A stretch of DNA of 64,000 bases, taken from an uncultured Muribaculaceae bacterium (GTDB lineage Bacteria; Bacteroidota; Bacteroidia; Bacteroidales; Muribaculaceae). Positions within the stretch are counted from its first letter, which is position 1; the number at the start of each line of letters is the position of its first letter. Below, piece by piece: positions 33,392-42,871 of the stretch. The position numbers were made by a program, and so were the translations under genes. A model generated the notes under the pieces. The model did not search any database. It saw only the letters and a program-made list of their open reading frames with translations, and was not told the origin of the DNA. The stretch is from contig CAJUJB010000005.1 in assembly GCA_910586595.1 (NCBI GenBank), forward strand, positions 26,402-90,401. The letters run 5' to 3'.

Positions 33392-36300
33392 TTAAAATTT
33401 CTTATCTGAGGACTTGGCAGATTTCTTTACAGCCTTCTCAACCCACTTGCGAGCGTTAACGAAGGCTTCCATCCATACGGCGACATCATCATTACGACGT
33501 GAGCGAGGGTAGTAAGCCCATTGCCAGGGGAATATTGCGCGTTCAAGGTGGGGCATAATCGCTAAATGACGACCATCAGCAGATGCCAAAGCAGCAATGT
33601 CATCTTCGCTGCCATTGGGGTTGCCTGGGTAAGCGTGATATGCGTAACGTGCGGCTGTGGTAAGACCGGCAGCTTTGATTCCGTCTGCAAAATGGAAGCG
33701 ACCTTCACCGTGAGCGACCCATATGCCGGCGGTAGTGCCCGAGAGGGATCCGAACATTACGGTATCGTTTGCCGGTATTTTCAAAGAAAGGAAGGTCGAC
33801 TCAAATTTTCCGGAAAGATTGTGACGCATCTGAACGCGGGGTTCTCCGGCTGCATTGGTTCCAGCTCCAAGAAGATCGAGCTCTATCATGAGCTGACATC
33901 CATTACATACACCGAGGCTGAGGGTATCCTCTCGCTCGTAGAACCGCCGTAAGGTCTCGCGGGCTGTCTCATTCCATTTGAATCCACTTGCCCAACCTTT
34001 AGCAGAGCCGAGAACGTCGCTATTAGAGAAACCACCGCAGAAGACAATCATATTGATGTCGTCGAGTGTTTCGCGGCCGCTCATAAGGTCTGTCATGTGG
34101 ACGTCTTTAACATCAAATCCGGCCAGGTAAAGAGAGTAGGCCATCTCACGCTCGCCATTTACACCTTTCTCGCGAATAATTGCAGCGCGTACACCACTCT
34201 CTTTACGACGATGTTCTTTAAGCCCGAGGGATTTTAAGGTGCCATCGAAATTTGCTGGGAAGCGATAACGCAGAGGTTGTTTGTCGAAGTTGTCGAAACG
34301 GCTTTCTGCGCACTGGGGCGCTGTCTGGAGGAGATCAAAGCGGAAAGATGGTTCATACCAGCGGCGACGGGCTGCAGGAATTGACACCAGAATCGCGCGG
34401 TTGTCGGTATGGGTTATGGTGAGTACATTCTCCTTTGATGGGCTTGCAATCGGGAAATAGCGAAGTCCATATTCGTCCATGAATTCTTCTGCACGACGCT
34501 TGAACTTATCATTGACTTGAATCAGGACTGCCGGATTTTCTGCAAAAAGAATCTTGACGAGATCGGTTTCACCGTTAAGTGCGAATCCTTCTGTGTAAAA
34601 ATTCAAGCCGCCCTTTGTATTGGCAAAACACATTTCAAGCAATGCAGTAATTGTGCCACCTGCGCTCACATCGTGGATTGCGTCGATGTAGCCCGCGGTT
34701 ACCATTGTATTGACGCCATTGAATGCCTTGGCAAAATATTGGGGATCGGCGACATCTGGAGTTTGTCCGCCTATTTTGCCGAGAGACTGAGCAAGTGCAG
34801 ATCCACCGAGAGCTAATGGGCATTTGCTGAAGTCGATGTAGTAGATGGTGGAGTTGACAGTCGGGTTGAGTACAGGAGTTGGATTAACCGTGCAGTCGAC
34901 ACGCTGGGCTGATGCGGAAATAATCACGGTGCCAGGAGCCGTTACTTTGGTTCCATCCGGATATTTCTGTGTCATCGAGAGGCTGTCTTTGCCTGTCGGA
35001 ATGTTGCATCCAAGCTCGCACACGAAATCACTACAAGCTTCTACAGCTTGGTAGAGGGCTGCGTCCTCGCCAGGATTCTTACAGGGCCACATCCAGTTGG
35101 CGCTCAGTGAAACGCCACTGACACCACCTGCGATTCCGGCTCCAACGAGATTGGTTAAAGCTTCTGCTACGGCAAGACGAGAAGCAGCGGCGCAATTGGT
35201 AAGGGCCACTTGAGGTGCATGGCCGATAGAGGTGGCTATACCTTCATTGCCATGATAATCGAGAGCTACCGCTCCAAAATCGCTAAGCGGGAGCTGAAGC
35301 TCGCCCACACATTGCTGGCGTGCAACACGACCTGTCACACTTCGGTCAACTTTATTTGTGAGCCAATCTTTACAAGCGACAGCATCCATTGCGAGAACGC
35401 CATCGAGATATTCTGATATTTTGTCTTGTTCGTAAGCGGCTTCTCCAAAAACAGGAGCTATAGTTGAATCTGTAATCACAGTTTTTGGAGGATTGCCAAG
35501 CATATCTTCTACAGCAAGGTCGATGGCAGCCTGACTGCCTTCTCTGCCGAAGCGCAGACGGCGGTCGTCGGTAGTCTTTCCTACGACGTAGAGAGGGGCG
35601 CGCTCACGCTGGGCTATACGTTCAATCAAGGGTATGTGTTCAGGATTGATGACAAAGCCCATTCGTTCCTGGCTCTCATTTCCGATGATTTCCTTATCAG
35701 AAAGAGTCGGGTCGCCAACGGGGAGGGCATTGATGTCGATTATACCACCAGTTGATTCAATAAGCTCAGACAAGGCATTAAGGTGGCCGCCTGCGCCATG
35801 GTCGTGAATAGAGATAATAGGATTATCCATACTCTCGGCCAGTGCACGAATAAGGTTGGCTACTCGTTTCTGCATTTCCGGATTAGCTCGCTGTACAGCA
35901 TTGAGCTCGATAGCTCCAGCATAGCGACCTGTATCTACAGAGGATACAGCACCACCACCCATACCAATTCGGTAGTTGTCACCACCGGCGAGTACTACAG
36001 CTTGACCTGCTTCTGGTTCTCCTTTGATCGCTTGGGATGCAGTTGCGAAGCCAACACCACCTGCAAGCATTATCACCTTGTCAAAACCATAAACTTTTTT
36101 GTCTTCTGCATGCTCAAAGGTGAGAAGAGAACCACAGATAAGCGGTTGACCAAATTTATTGCCGAAATCGGAAGCACCGTTAGAGGCTTTGATTAGAATA
36201 TCAGAAGGTGTCTGATAGAGCCATTTTCTTTCAGAGATATTTTTCTCCCAGGCGCGTTCTGAATTCTTAAAACGAGGATAGGAGGTCATATATACGGCCG

Positions 36301-37156
36301 TACCTGCAAGCGGAAGACTTGCACGGCCACCTCCGAGTCGATCTCGAATTTCACCGCCACTGCCAGTGGCTGCGCCGTTGAACGGTTCGACTGTCGTAGG
36401 AAAATTATGTGTTTCGGCTTTTAGCGAAAGTACGGTGTCAATCTTGCGCTCGTTGAAGAAAGAAGGTTCGTCGCCACGCTCGGGTGAGAACTGAAATGCC
36501 TGCGGGCCTTTTACGAAAGCTACATTATCTTTATAAGCTGAGACGAGACCTTTGGAATTTACTTTGCTCGTACGCTTGATGAGCTGGAAGAGGGTAGATG
36601 GCTTTTCTTCTCCGTCGATAATGAACGTTCCATTGAAAATCTTATGACGGCAGTGCTCGGAGTTAACTTGAGAGAAGCCGAATACTTCGCTGTCGGTAAG
36701 GGGGCGACCGAGTCGAGATGCGAGTCCAGCAAGGTATTGCTCTTCCTGTTCGCTCAGGGCAAGACCTTCTCTTTGATTGTAGTCATGAATGTCTGAGATA
36801 AATTCCTGAGGAGCGGGAGAATCGCTAATCTCAAATACGTCAGGCCCAGGATTGTTGTATACAGCCTGGAGCATAGGGTCAAATTCTGGCTCCGAGGTTT
36901 TAACCGGGGCAAACATTTCGATACGAGAAATGCCGCCGAGTCCCATATTCTGAGTAATCTCAACGGCATTAGTGCTCCATGGAGTAATCATTTCTTTACG
37001 CGGGCCAATATATGTGCCTGCAAGGGTGGCGCCTTCGTTCATAGGGAGGGCATTGCCGAACAGCCAGCGGAGGCGTTCAAGCTCGCTATTGTCGAAACTA
37101 TGGTTTGAGTTCACGGCATAAACCGTGCCTTCAGGAGTGGTAAAAAAAACGACCAT
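33392..37156 (-). CDS. purL: Phosphoribosylformylglycinamidine synthase, single-chain
   Basis: Fourth step of purine synthesis: FGAR plus glutamine and ATP to FGAM. The 1254-residue chain has the N-terminal linker domain, two AIRS-like ATPase halves (NSEHCRHKIFNGTF, LKAETHNFPTTVEPFNGAATG, HDHGAGGHLNALSELIE) and a C-terminal class I glutaminase with nucleophile Cys in LGVCNGCQLM and PHLERAIFPWQW. The start at 37156 (MVVFFTTPEGTVYAV) is preferred over an in-frame ATG at 37213, because the promoter -7 box lies between them (37184-37191) and family members begin with this strand. Monocistronic and preceded by a long gene-free region. Confidence 0.96.
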   Translation of the reverse strand: MVVFFTTPEGTVYAVNSNHSFDNSELERLRWLFGNALPMNEGATLAGTYIGPRKEMITPWSTNAVEITQNMGLGGISRIEMFAPVKTSEPEFDPMLQAVYNNPGPDVFEISDSPAPQEFISDIHDYNQREGLALSEQEEQYLAGLASRLGRPLTDSEVFGFSQVNSEHCRHKIFNGTFIIDGEEKPSTLFQLIKRTSKVNSKGLVSAYKDNVAFVKGPQAFQFSPERGDEPSFFNERKIDTVLSLKAETHNFPTTVEPFNGAATGSGGEIRDRLGGGRASLPLAGTAVYMTSYPRFKNSERAWEKNISERKWLYQTPSDILIKASNGASDFGNKFGQPLICGSLLTFEHAEDKKVYGFDKVIMLAGGVGFATASQAIKGEPEAGQAVVLAGGDNYRIGMGGGAVSSVDTGRYAGAIELNAVQRANPEMQKRVANLIRALAESMDNPIISIHDHGAGGHLNALSELIESTGGIIDINALPVGDPTLSDKEIIGNESQERMGFVINPEHIPLIERIAQRERAPLYVVGKTTDDRRLRFGREGSQAAIDLAVEDMLGNPPKTVITDSTIAPVFGEAAYEQDKISEYLDGVLAMDAVACKDWLTNKVDRSVTGRVARQQCVGELQLPLSDFGAVALDYHGNEGIATSIGHAPQVALTNCAAASRLAVAEALTNLVGAGIAGGVSGVSLSANWMWPCKNPGEDAALYQAVEACSDFVCELGCNIPTGKDSLSMTQKYPDGTKVTAPGTVIISASAQRVDCTVNPTPVLNPTVNSTIYYIDFSKCPLALGGSALAQSLGKIGGQTPDVADPQYFAKAFNGVNTMVTAGYIDAIHDVSAGGTITALLEMCFANTKGGLNFYTEGFALNGETDLVKILFAENPAVLIQVNDKFKRRAEEFMDEYGLRYFPIASPSKENVLTITHTDNRAILVSIPAARRRWYEPSFRFDLLQTAPQCAESRFDNFDKQPLRYRFPANFDGTLKSLGLKEHRRKESGVRAAIIREKGVNGEREMAYSLYLAGFDVKDVHMTDLMSGRETLDDINMIVFCGGFSNSDVLGSAKGWASGFKWNETARETLRRFYEREDTLSLGVCNGCQLMIELDLLGAGTNAAGEPRVQMRHNLSGKFESTFLSLKIPANDTVMFGSLSGTTAGIWVAHGEGRFHFADGIKAAGLTTAARYAYHAYPGNPNGSEDDIAALASADGRHLAIMPHLERAIFPWQWAYYPRSRRNDDVAVWMEAFVNARKWVEKAVKKSAKSSDKKF

Positions 37157-37183
37157 CAGAAGAAATGCTATTGGTTTAGGCTG

Positions 37184-37214
37184 CAAAGGTACTAAAATTT
37201 CACTTAGCCGCAAA
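37184..37214 (-). promoter_or_regulatory. purL promoter
   Basis: Minus strand TTTG (37211-37214), 19-bp spacer, TACCTTTG (37184-37191), a near-perfect consensus. Transcription should start about 20 nt before the purL ATG. Confidence 0.85.
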
Positions 37215-37895
37215 ATCCTAAATTTTGCATATAGAGGTCCGCAGAGGTGGGCATTATTACTTCTTTCCTCTTAGATTAACACTTAATTGTGAAATGTAAA
37301 ATATAAGGTAAACAAGCGTTAATTATTTGAAAACTAACGGTAAGTTTCTGCTTAAAGAGAATCTTAACCGCTCTGAGATTGTTATTTTTATAGAGTATCT
37401 TGATAATTGGACGCAGATTTAAAAAATTTAGCGACGTTCCCTCAGCTCTGCTCAAGTAGATTACGTTTAGAAACCGCAATTCTTACATCCAATAGAGGTA
37501 ATGTACAAATCGGAATCGACGTAATTTACATTTTCCACTAAAAGATGGAACCTCAGTAAAAGTGGAGTAGGGGAGGTATTCTTTTCCGAGAATAATTCAG
37601 AGTTGCAAGATTTACAACATGAAATTACCTCTTTTCTCCAATCGGAACCCCTGTATTTATATTTTTACAAAAATTTGTAATTTATATAATGTGTTCAAAC
37701 TATGCTATATACAATGCATATTTATAGTTTTACTTACTTTAAAAGGGCTACTGTATACCATTCAGGCGCGATTTAAAGTAAGATTTTGTAATATGGTTAT
37801 CATACGAATATTGTGGTGATAGATATGAAGTCTGTCTGTAGGGTTTCTCCATTGTGTAAATAATAATGGATGAGACATTTAGGTTAGATTGTTTG
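37215..37895. other. Long intergenic region without a recognisable gene
   Basis: About 680 bp of AT-rich DNA. I find no coding sequence with family likeness and no tRNA-like fold. Small open frames (for example 37619-37819) have no recognisable start signal or composition. A palindrome, TTACAAA-aa-TTTGTAA, lies at 37665-37680. It may hold a small RNA or distant regulator sites. Confidence 0.5.
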
Positions 37896-37955
37896 AATTT
37901 GCAAATTAGTTTGTGAATTTGGTATGTTTGTGTATGTTAATTCGATTTGCGAATT
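37896..37955. promoter_or_regulatory. Candidate operators of the HTH regulator
   Basis: A perfect 12-bp palindrome AATTTGCAAATT at 37896-37907 and an inverted repeat AATTCG-N5-CGAATT at 37939-37955 lie immediately upstream of the -33 box of the regulator gene, with centres about 45 bp apart. Position and symmetry suit autoregulation by a dimeric XRE-type protein. Confidence 0.5.
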
Positions 37956-37959
37956 GAAA

Positions 37960-37991
37960 TTTGGGTAATTGAATTATTTTCTTTACATTTG
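37960..37991 (+). promoter_or_regulatory. Promoter of the HTH regulator
   Basis: TTTG (37960-37963), 20-bp spacer, TACATTTG (37984-37991). Supports the start at 38016 and not the longer open frame beginning 37947. Confidence 0.8.
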
Positions 37992-38015
37992 CAAACGATT
38001 TTACTTGTTTACATA

Positions 38016-38585
38016 ATGGAAATAGCAGAAGACAACCCCATAATTTTTAGATTGAAGCAGTTTATAGCTTTTACAGGACTCTCCAGTACCCAGTTTGCAG
38101 ATCGCGCTGGCATCCCACGGCCAACATTATCTCAGATGCTTAATGGCAGGAATAAATCTGTAAACAATCAGCTACTCGCAAAGCTAGATGAAAGTTTTCC
38201 AAATTTAAACGTAGTGTGGTTGCTATTTGGCCGGGGAGAGATGTGTATTGATTCAAATTTTGAAACCTCAGCGAGTCAAATCCGCGAGATGAATGAAGAA
38301 TTTCCTCCTCAACTTACTGAAAAGACGGCCGTTAAAGACGCTCCTCCAATAATTATCGGACGAGCTGCGATACCCAATCTGCATTCAAGTAGGGATGTTG
38401 ATGAAGATAGTTTTTCAAAGAATGAACCATCTGCACCCTCTGCGTCTAATATTTGGAGAGACGGTCTGTTCTCATCGCAATCTACAAATACTTCATCTGA
38501 GAAATCGGATAATAAGGATAGGCGAATTACATCTATTATCGTTTTATATTCCGATAATATTTTTGAAACGTTTAATCCTGCATAA
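38016..38585 (+). CDS. XRE-type helix-turn-helix transcriptional regulator
   Basis: A 189-residue protein. Residues 5-75 form a Cro/C1-type HTH: FRLKQFIAFTGLSSTQFADRAG with recognition helix IPRPTLSQMLNGRNKSVNNQLL, ending in the frequently seen NVVWLLFGRGEM. The remaining ~110 residues are hydrophilic and look disordered, rich in Ser, Asn and Glu, with no sensor domain I can name. It has its own promoter and is preceded by two palindromes, so autoregulation is likely. Such regulators are sometimes remnants of mobile elements, but no integrase, relaxase or phage gene is near. Targets unknown. Confidence 0.8.
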   Translation: MEIAEDNPIIFRLKQFIAFTGLSSTQFADRAGIPRPTLSQMLNGRNKSVNNQLLAKLDESFPNLNVVWLLFGRGEMCIDSNFETSASQIREMNEEFPPQLTEKTAVKDAPPIIIGRAAIPNLHSSRDVDEDSFSKNEPSAPSASNIWRDGLFSSQSTNTSSEKSDNKDRRITSIIVLYSDNIFETFNPA

Positions 38586-38607
38586 ATTTTTGTCTAAGAA
38601 TTGTAAA

Positions 38608-38648
38608 ATACGGCCAGTTTCGATTAATAAAAATGCGACTGGCCGTAT
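38608..38648. terminator. Hairpin terminator between convergent units
   Basis: An 11-bp perfect stem, ATACGGCCAGT (38608-38618) with 38638-38648, with a 19-nt AT-rich loop. T-tracts are short on both sides; it could serve the regulator gene (+) and the glycosyltransferase operon (-). Confidence 0.7.
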
Positions 38649-38755
38649 AATAAAATATCCTCGGTAAAAGTTACATAATGAGGATTATGTTAAATATGCA
38701 CATTTCTGCATACTCTCCCGTGTTTTATTTATACGTAACATAAACCCTATTTCCC

Positions 38756-39697
38756 CTAAATATGCTTTGTTACAAACCTGGAGATAAATCGCCCTCCATA
38801 CGACAAAATCGCGCCGAATTTATTCTTTGCCCTAACTTGAGGATCGCTTAATATTGACGAACGATATTTACAGATTTTCGTCCAGCACATAAGTTGTAAT
38901 TCTGTATTACCACCTTTGGATGCAAGTTGAAAAACATTGAAATTAGCACTGAAATATCGTGAAATTGCCGCCCTTTTAAGCTCTGGTAGTCTTTCACTGA
39001 TGAACTTAATAATCTCTTGGGTTGCCCATAAAGTGTCACATCTATCCGGCGTCCATTGATTAATGAAACTATTGGGATTAAAACGATAAAAATAAACACA
39101 TTCAGTAGACACTGCAATTTTTTTAGCTTTGATATATAATCTCGGGAAAATTTCAAGATCTTCGTATCGACGACCTGCTCTAAACCACTCAATATCCGAC
39201 TTAAATATTTCGCGTCGATATAGTTTTCCCCACGCAGAGGTATGAAATAAGGGATTTTGGTATAATGTATAAGAAATGGCTGATTTCGCATCGAAATAGC
39301 TCCACTCCCCTCCTCTATGATTATTTTTGTCAACTTGAGTGAATTGCCCGATAGCGATTCCACATTCAGGCTCCTCATCAAGTTTTTCCACGAGATGCTC
39401 GAAGTTACTGGCGATTAATCTATCGTCCGAATCTACAAATGTTATATATCTGCCTTGAGCGGCTCTTATTCCCAAATTACGAGCCTCTGAGACGCCCACT
39501 CCGTGGGTTTTGAATAATCTCACCGCAACTGGATATTTCGCTGCCCAGGCCGCGCAAATGAGTTCTGAGCCGTCATCTGAAGCATCGTCTATCAAGATAA
39601 TTTCATCCTCAGGCGAAAACATCAAGCTTTCTAAGCATTCCTCAAGGAATGCTTTGGTATTATGAACCGGAACTATTATGGATACTCGGACACTCAC
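38756..39697 (-). CDS. Glycosyltransferase family 2 protein
   Basis: A 313-residue GT-A fold enzyme transferring a sugar from a nucleotide-sugar donor. The N-terminal Rossmann-like part has VSIIVPVHNTKAFLEECLES, the acidic pair IILIDDASDDGS and the metal-binding ITFVDSDDRL near residue 90; AYGKLYRREIF-like AWGKLYRREIFK lies in the acceptor region. No membrane helices. Its start overlaps the stop of the upstream glycosidase-like gene (4 bp), so the two are translationally coupled. The acceptor is unknown; no polysaccharide cluster surrounds it. Confidence 0.9.
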   Translation of the reverse strand: MSVRVSIIVPVHNTKAFLEECLESLMFSPEDEIILIDDASDDGSELICAAWAAKYPVAVRLFKTHGVGVSEARNLGIRAAQGRYITFVDSDDRLIASNFEHLVEKLDEEPECGIAIGQFTQVDKNNHRGGEWSYFDAKSAISYTLYQNPLFHTSAWGKLYRREIFKSDIEWFRAGRRYEDLEIFPRLYIKAKKIAVSTECVYFYRFNPNSFINQWTPDRCDTLWATQEIIKFISERLPELKRAAISRYFSANFNVFQLASKGGNTELQLMCWTKICKYRSSILSDPQVRAKNKFGAILSYGGRFISRFVTKHI

Positions 39698-41172
39698 TGG
39701 ATATAAATAGGTTGAGAAGGATCAGATTCGTTATTAACGCGGTCAATTGCAGTTACCACATAAATACCAGGCATTGTAGCCGTAAATCGATTAGATGGTG
39801 TAAGCTCTACCAATGCAGAAGAGTTAGAAATATCAATATCAGCACGGCTTTCAAAGTGGTAAATAGCAAATTTTACTACGTCATTGCAAGCCCCACGAAT
39901 TTCAGGAAGATTCCAGCCAAAGGTATGTTCATCAAGCGGTCGGATACCCTCAACCGACTTAGGTTTGCCGTCACTTATCCAGGGATAAGAAGGAACTAAT
40001 GCGATAGTTGATTGGTATTTAGTCATTAAAGAGTCGGCTATCCCTCCTGTGTTTTTATTTAGAGCATATCCTGGCCACCAACAGTTACCCTGAATATTTT
40101 CACTCTTACGTGTAAGTTCAATTTTAGACCGTAATTGGCTACGTTCGGAGGATGGGGCAAGGTCGGGTTTCGACATGGTTTTAGCAACATCTTGCCCAAT
40201 GTAAAGATGACGATTCAAGCCAGCTGCTTGATTCCACCAATCAACCAGCACGAGATACGAAGCAGCCTTATGCTCTAATTCCCAATATAATTGGGGCATA
40301 AGATAATCAATCCAGCCATTTTTATCCCACAGCAACACATCTGCGAAGAGCGCATCATAATTCTGTAGACCATTGGTGTCGCTCCCTCGAGGATCTGTTT
40401 TTTTATTGCGATAAATGCCAAAAGGACTAATGCCAAACCGTACCCAAGGCTTGGCCGCAGATATTCTTTTATGGAGGTCTTCTATAAGGAGATCAACGTT
40501 TTTTCGGCGCCAATCGGCTCTTTTCATTCCTTTGCCATATTTCGCATAGGATTTGTCATCTGGAAACTCTTTCCCAGCAACTGGATAGGGATAGAAATAA
40601 TCATCGAAGTGAATTCCGTCAACGTCATAGCGAGCTACAATATCATCTACTACTCTACCTATAAATTCTCGGTTTTCGGGGAGGCCTGGGTCAAAATACA
40701 ACTTACCGTCATATTTCAGAAAACGCTCTGGATGCTTATGATAAATATGACTTTTGGGTAAAGAAGCTATTTGTTTAATATTGGACGTAACGCGATATGG
40801 GTTGAGCCAGGCGTGCAGCTCAAGACCTCTTGCATGGCACTCTTCAATCATGAATGAAAGAGGATCCCAATATGGCTCTGGAGCCTTTCCTCCTGTTGTA
40901 AGATAGCAGCTCCATGGTTCGAGTTCACTTGCATAAAAAGCGTCCGCCTGAGGACGGATCTGAAAAATCACAGCATTTACTCCTTGAGCCTTCAGACTAT
41001 CTAATTGAGCCCGTAAATATTTTTTATTCTGCTCTGTAGTATGATTCTTATATTGTGATTGAAATACAGTGTGCAGCCATGCTCCACGGAATTCTCTTTT
41101 AGGATTCTGTGCTGAGGCTGTGATGGTACCTACGGAGAGTGCGGCGGAAAGAAGTATTGCTGTAAGTTTCAT
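39694..41172 (-). CDS. GHL10/DUF187-type glycosyl hydrolase-like exported protein
   Basis: A 492-residue protein with signal peptide LLSAALSVGTITASAQ. The TIM-barrel family core is clear: FRGAWLHTVFQSQY, GVNAVIFQIRPQADAFY, LHAWLNPYRV, YDVDGIHFDDYFYPYP (putative catalytic Asp) and WIDYLMPQLYWE. The C-terminal ~90 residues are a fibronectin-like domain (IYVVTAIDRVNNESDPSQP). Start at 41172 because the longer frame (to 41244) would begin inside the trigger factor terminator. Relatives are lipoproteins or periplasmic proteins thought to act on peptidoglycan or glycans; activity is unproven for most. Confidence 0.85.
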   Translation of the reverse strand: MKLTAILLSAALSVGTITASAQNPKREFRGAWLHTVFQSQYKNHTTEQNKKYLRAQLDSLKAQGVNAVIFQIRPQADAFYASELEPWSCYLTTGGKAPEPYWDPLSFMIEECHARGLELHAWLNPYRVTSNIKQIASLPKSHIYHKHPERFLKYDGKLYFDPGLPENREFIGRVVDDIVARYDVDGIHFDDYFYPYPVAGKEFPDDKSYAKYGKGMKRADWRRKNVDLLIEDLHKRISAAKPWVRFGISPFGIYRNKKTDPRGSDTNGLQNYDALFADVLLWDKNGWIDYLMPQLYWELEHKAASYLVLVDWWNQAAGLNRHLYIGQDVAKTMSKPDLAPSSERSQLRSKIELTRKSENIQGNCWWPGYALNKNTGGIADSLMTKYQSTIALVPSYPWISDGKPKSVEGIRPLDEHTFGWNLPEIRGACNDVVKFAIYHFESRADIDISNSSALVELTPSNRFTATMPGIYVVTAIDRVNNESDPSQPIYIQ

Positions 41173-41200
41173 TTTTCGTTGCTTTATGTCTGCGAAGTTA

Positions 41201-41241
41201 CGAAAACAAAAGCTCCTGCGCAAATAAAATGCGCAGGAGCT
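41201..41241 (-). terminator. Rho-independent terminator of tig
   Basis: A perfect 12-bp stem (AGCTCCTGCGCA, 41211-41222 with 41230-41241), 7-nt loop and a minus-strand T-rich tail TTTTGTTTT. It lies between the trigger factor stop and the next gene. Confidence 0.93.
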
Positions 41242-41261
41242 CAATCGTGTATTTCAGAAAT

Positions 41262-42668
41262 TTATTCGGCAGGAGTTTCCTCTGCTGCTACAGCTGCACC
41301 GGATGCGTTGTTAAGGGCATCCACCATTGTGCGGAAGTCCTCGAGAGAAACGGTTTTCTCGTCGAGTTTCACAGCATTGTGAATAGCGTGGAAGAGGTTG
41401 CCATTGAAAGCTACGCGGACAAGGCGGCGACGCTGCTGCTCGTCCTTGAGCATGTTCTCAACAAAGTAATCGAGCATCTGGTCAGCCATGTGAGCCATAC
41501 CATACTGCTGGAGCTGCTGCATGCCAAAGTCGCGGGCTGCGGCTTTAACGTCGTCCTCGGTTACTTTGACTCCAAGTTTTTCAGCGGCCTTGTTCTCGAT
41601 GATTTCCCACTTGATACCAGGGATGCTACGTTCTACCATTCCGTCGATGTCCTCTTCTTTGATTTCGCTATCAGTACGGAGCATGAACTTGCGGAGGAAT
41701 GCCACGGGGAGAGCCATGCCTGCACCATAGGTTTCCATCAGGTAGTCTTCAGCGTTTCGTGTGAACAGCTGGTTGCTGTTGGGCTGAAGAGCGCGAGCGA
41801 TAAGCTCAGCTACAGCTTTACGGTATTCTTCTTCATTGTGAACTTTATCTTCACCGAATACCTTCTTGTAGTATTCTTCACCGAGTTCGGCAGGCTTGTT
41901 TACAATGAATTCAGCGATATTGATTTCGAAGTTGCCACGGGCGCTTTCAACTTTGTCGCGGTCGATGTGGAGCATAGACGAAATTTCAGCTTCATTTCCG
42001 TCGCAAGTGTCGAAAGGATTGAAGACAACTTTGTCACCAACTTTTGTACCTTCGAATTTTTCAGCCTCAGCCTTTGATTTGAAGAGGAAGGGAGCGAGAA
42101 TGCCGTCGGTTACCTGGATGGCATCTTCGCCTTCTTTTACGCTGCCGTCTTCGTTGAGCTGCATGATTGTGCCTTTTACAAGTGCACGCTCGGCATATTC
42201 CTGAGCTGGCTCCTGAGTACCGGCCTGCTGGCGCATGCTCTTGTCCTGCTCGTCGATCATCTGATCGGTCACAGCAATATTGTAGAAGGGAAGAGTGGTA
42301 TTTTCAAAATCAAGATTTACCTCAGGTGCGAAACCTACCTCATAGCGGAATTCGTAATCTGCTTTTGCAAGATCTATTTCTTCATTAGTGGCAGGAATGG
42401 GCTGGCCGAGAAGGTCGAGTTTGTTGTCTTCAACATATTTGAGGCATGCGTCGGCAGCTACTTCGTTGAGCACATGTGCTTTTACTTCGTTGCCAAAACG
42501 CTTGCGGAGCTGGTTCATATCTACGTGACCTTTGCGGAAACCGGGGATTTGGCGCTTTTGGCCAATTTCTTTCAGTTCTTTTTTTACGCGGTCAGCATAA
42601 TCGGCTTCTTCGATTTTAACGACGATGAAACCTTCAAGGTCGCCCGTCTTTTCGAGTGTTACGTCCAT
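41262..42668 (-). CDS. tig: Trigger factor
   Basis: Ribosome-associated chaperone with peptidyl-prolyl isomerase domain. The N-terminal ribosome-binding domain contains the signature in GQKRQIPGFRKGHVDMNQL (near residue 40), the central FKBP-like segment spans about residues 155-245 (ALVKGTIMQLNEDGSV ... VGDKVVFNPF) and the C-terminal helical substrate-binding arms follow. At 468 residues it is slightly longer than E. coli trigger factor, with a short acidic tail. The FKBP domain is divergent and its isomerase activity is doubtful. Monocistronic, with a good promoter and strong terminator. Confidence 0.93.
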   Translation of the reverse strand: MDVTLEKTGDLEGFIVVKIEEADYADRVKKELKEIGQKRQIPGFRKGHVDMNQLRKRFGNEVKAHVLNEVAADACLKYVEDNKLDLLGQPIPATNEEIDLAKADYEFRYEVGFAPEVNLDFENTTLPFYNIAVTDQMIDEQDKSMRQQAGTQEPAQEYAERALVKGTIMQLNEDGSVKEGEDAIQVTDGILAPFLFKSKAEAEKFEGTKVGDKVVFNPFDTCDGNEAEISSMLHIDRDKVESARGNFEINIAEFIVNKPAELGEEYYKKVFGEDKVHNEEEYRKAVAELIARALQPNSNQLFTRNAEDYLMETYGAGMALPVAFLRKFMLRTDSEIKEEDIDGMVERSIPGIKWEIIENKAAEKLGVKVTEDDVKAAARDFGMQQLQQYGMAHMADQMLDYFVENMLKDEQQRRRLVRVAFNGNLFHAIHNAVKLDEKTVSLEDFRTMVDALNNASGAAVAAEETPAE

Positions 42669-42739
42669 TATGGGTCTATTTCTTATGTTTAATAATATCT
42701 TTTCAAGCGGCGCAGAGCTTACGCTCCGCTACCGAAGTG

Positions 42740-42770
42740 CAAAATTAATACTTAAAATTATATAAATCAA
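42740..42770 (-). promoter_or_regulatory. tig promoter
   Basis: Minus strand TTG (42768-42770), 20-bp spacer, TAATTTTG (42740-42747). A small GC-rich hairpin (42709-42729) lies in the leader. Confidence 0.75.
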
Positions 42771-42851
42771 CTTTCGTGACCATTTTTGTCATGTTTGGCC
42801 ACTAAGTTTATCCTATAATTGTCTTCATAGAGAACAAATCTACGGCCACGA

Positions 42852-42866
42852 ATGTTTTAAAAACAT
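42852..42866. promoter_or_regulatory. 15-bp palindrome before the nitroreductase gene
   Basis: ATGTTTT-a-AAAACAT is a perfect inverted repeat ending 5 bp before the assigned ATG. It may be an operator at the transcription start. Confidence 0.4.
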
Positions 42867-42871
42867 ACTTT

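Noticed and set aside
37619..37819. A 66-codon frame in the long intergenic region
   Set aside because: No promoter-like -7 box, no similarity, hydrophobic and Cys/Ile-rich composition typical of translated AT-rich noncoding DNA.
38016..38585. HTH regulator as a sign of a prophage or conjugative element
   Set aside because: No integrase, relaxase, capsid or attachment repeats are visible nearby.
41229..42077. A 282-codon plus-strand frame opposite trigger factor
   Set aside because: It mirrors the tig codons, is rich in Phe and Val as expected from antisense reading, and crosses the terminator hairpin.
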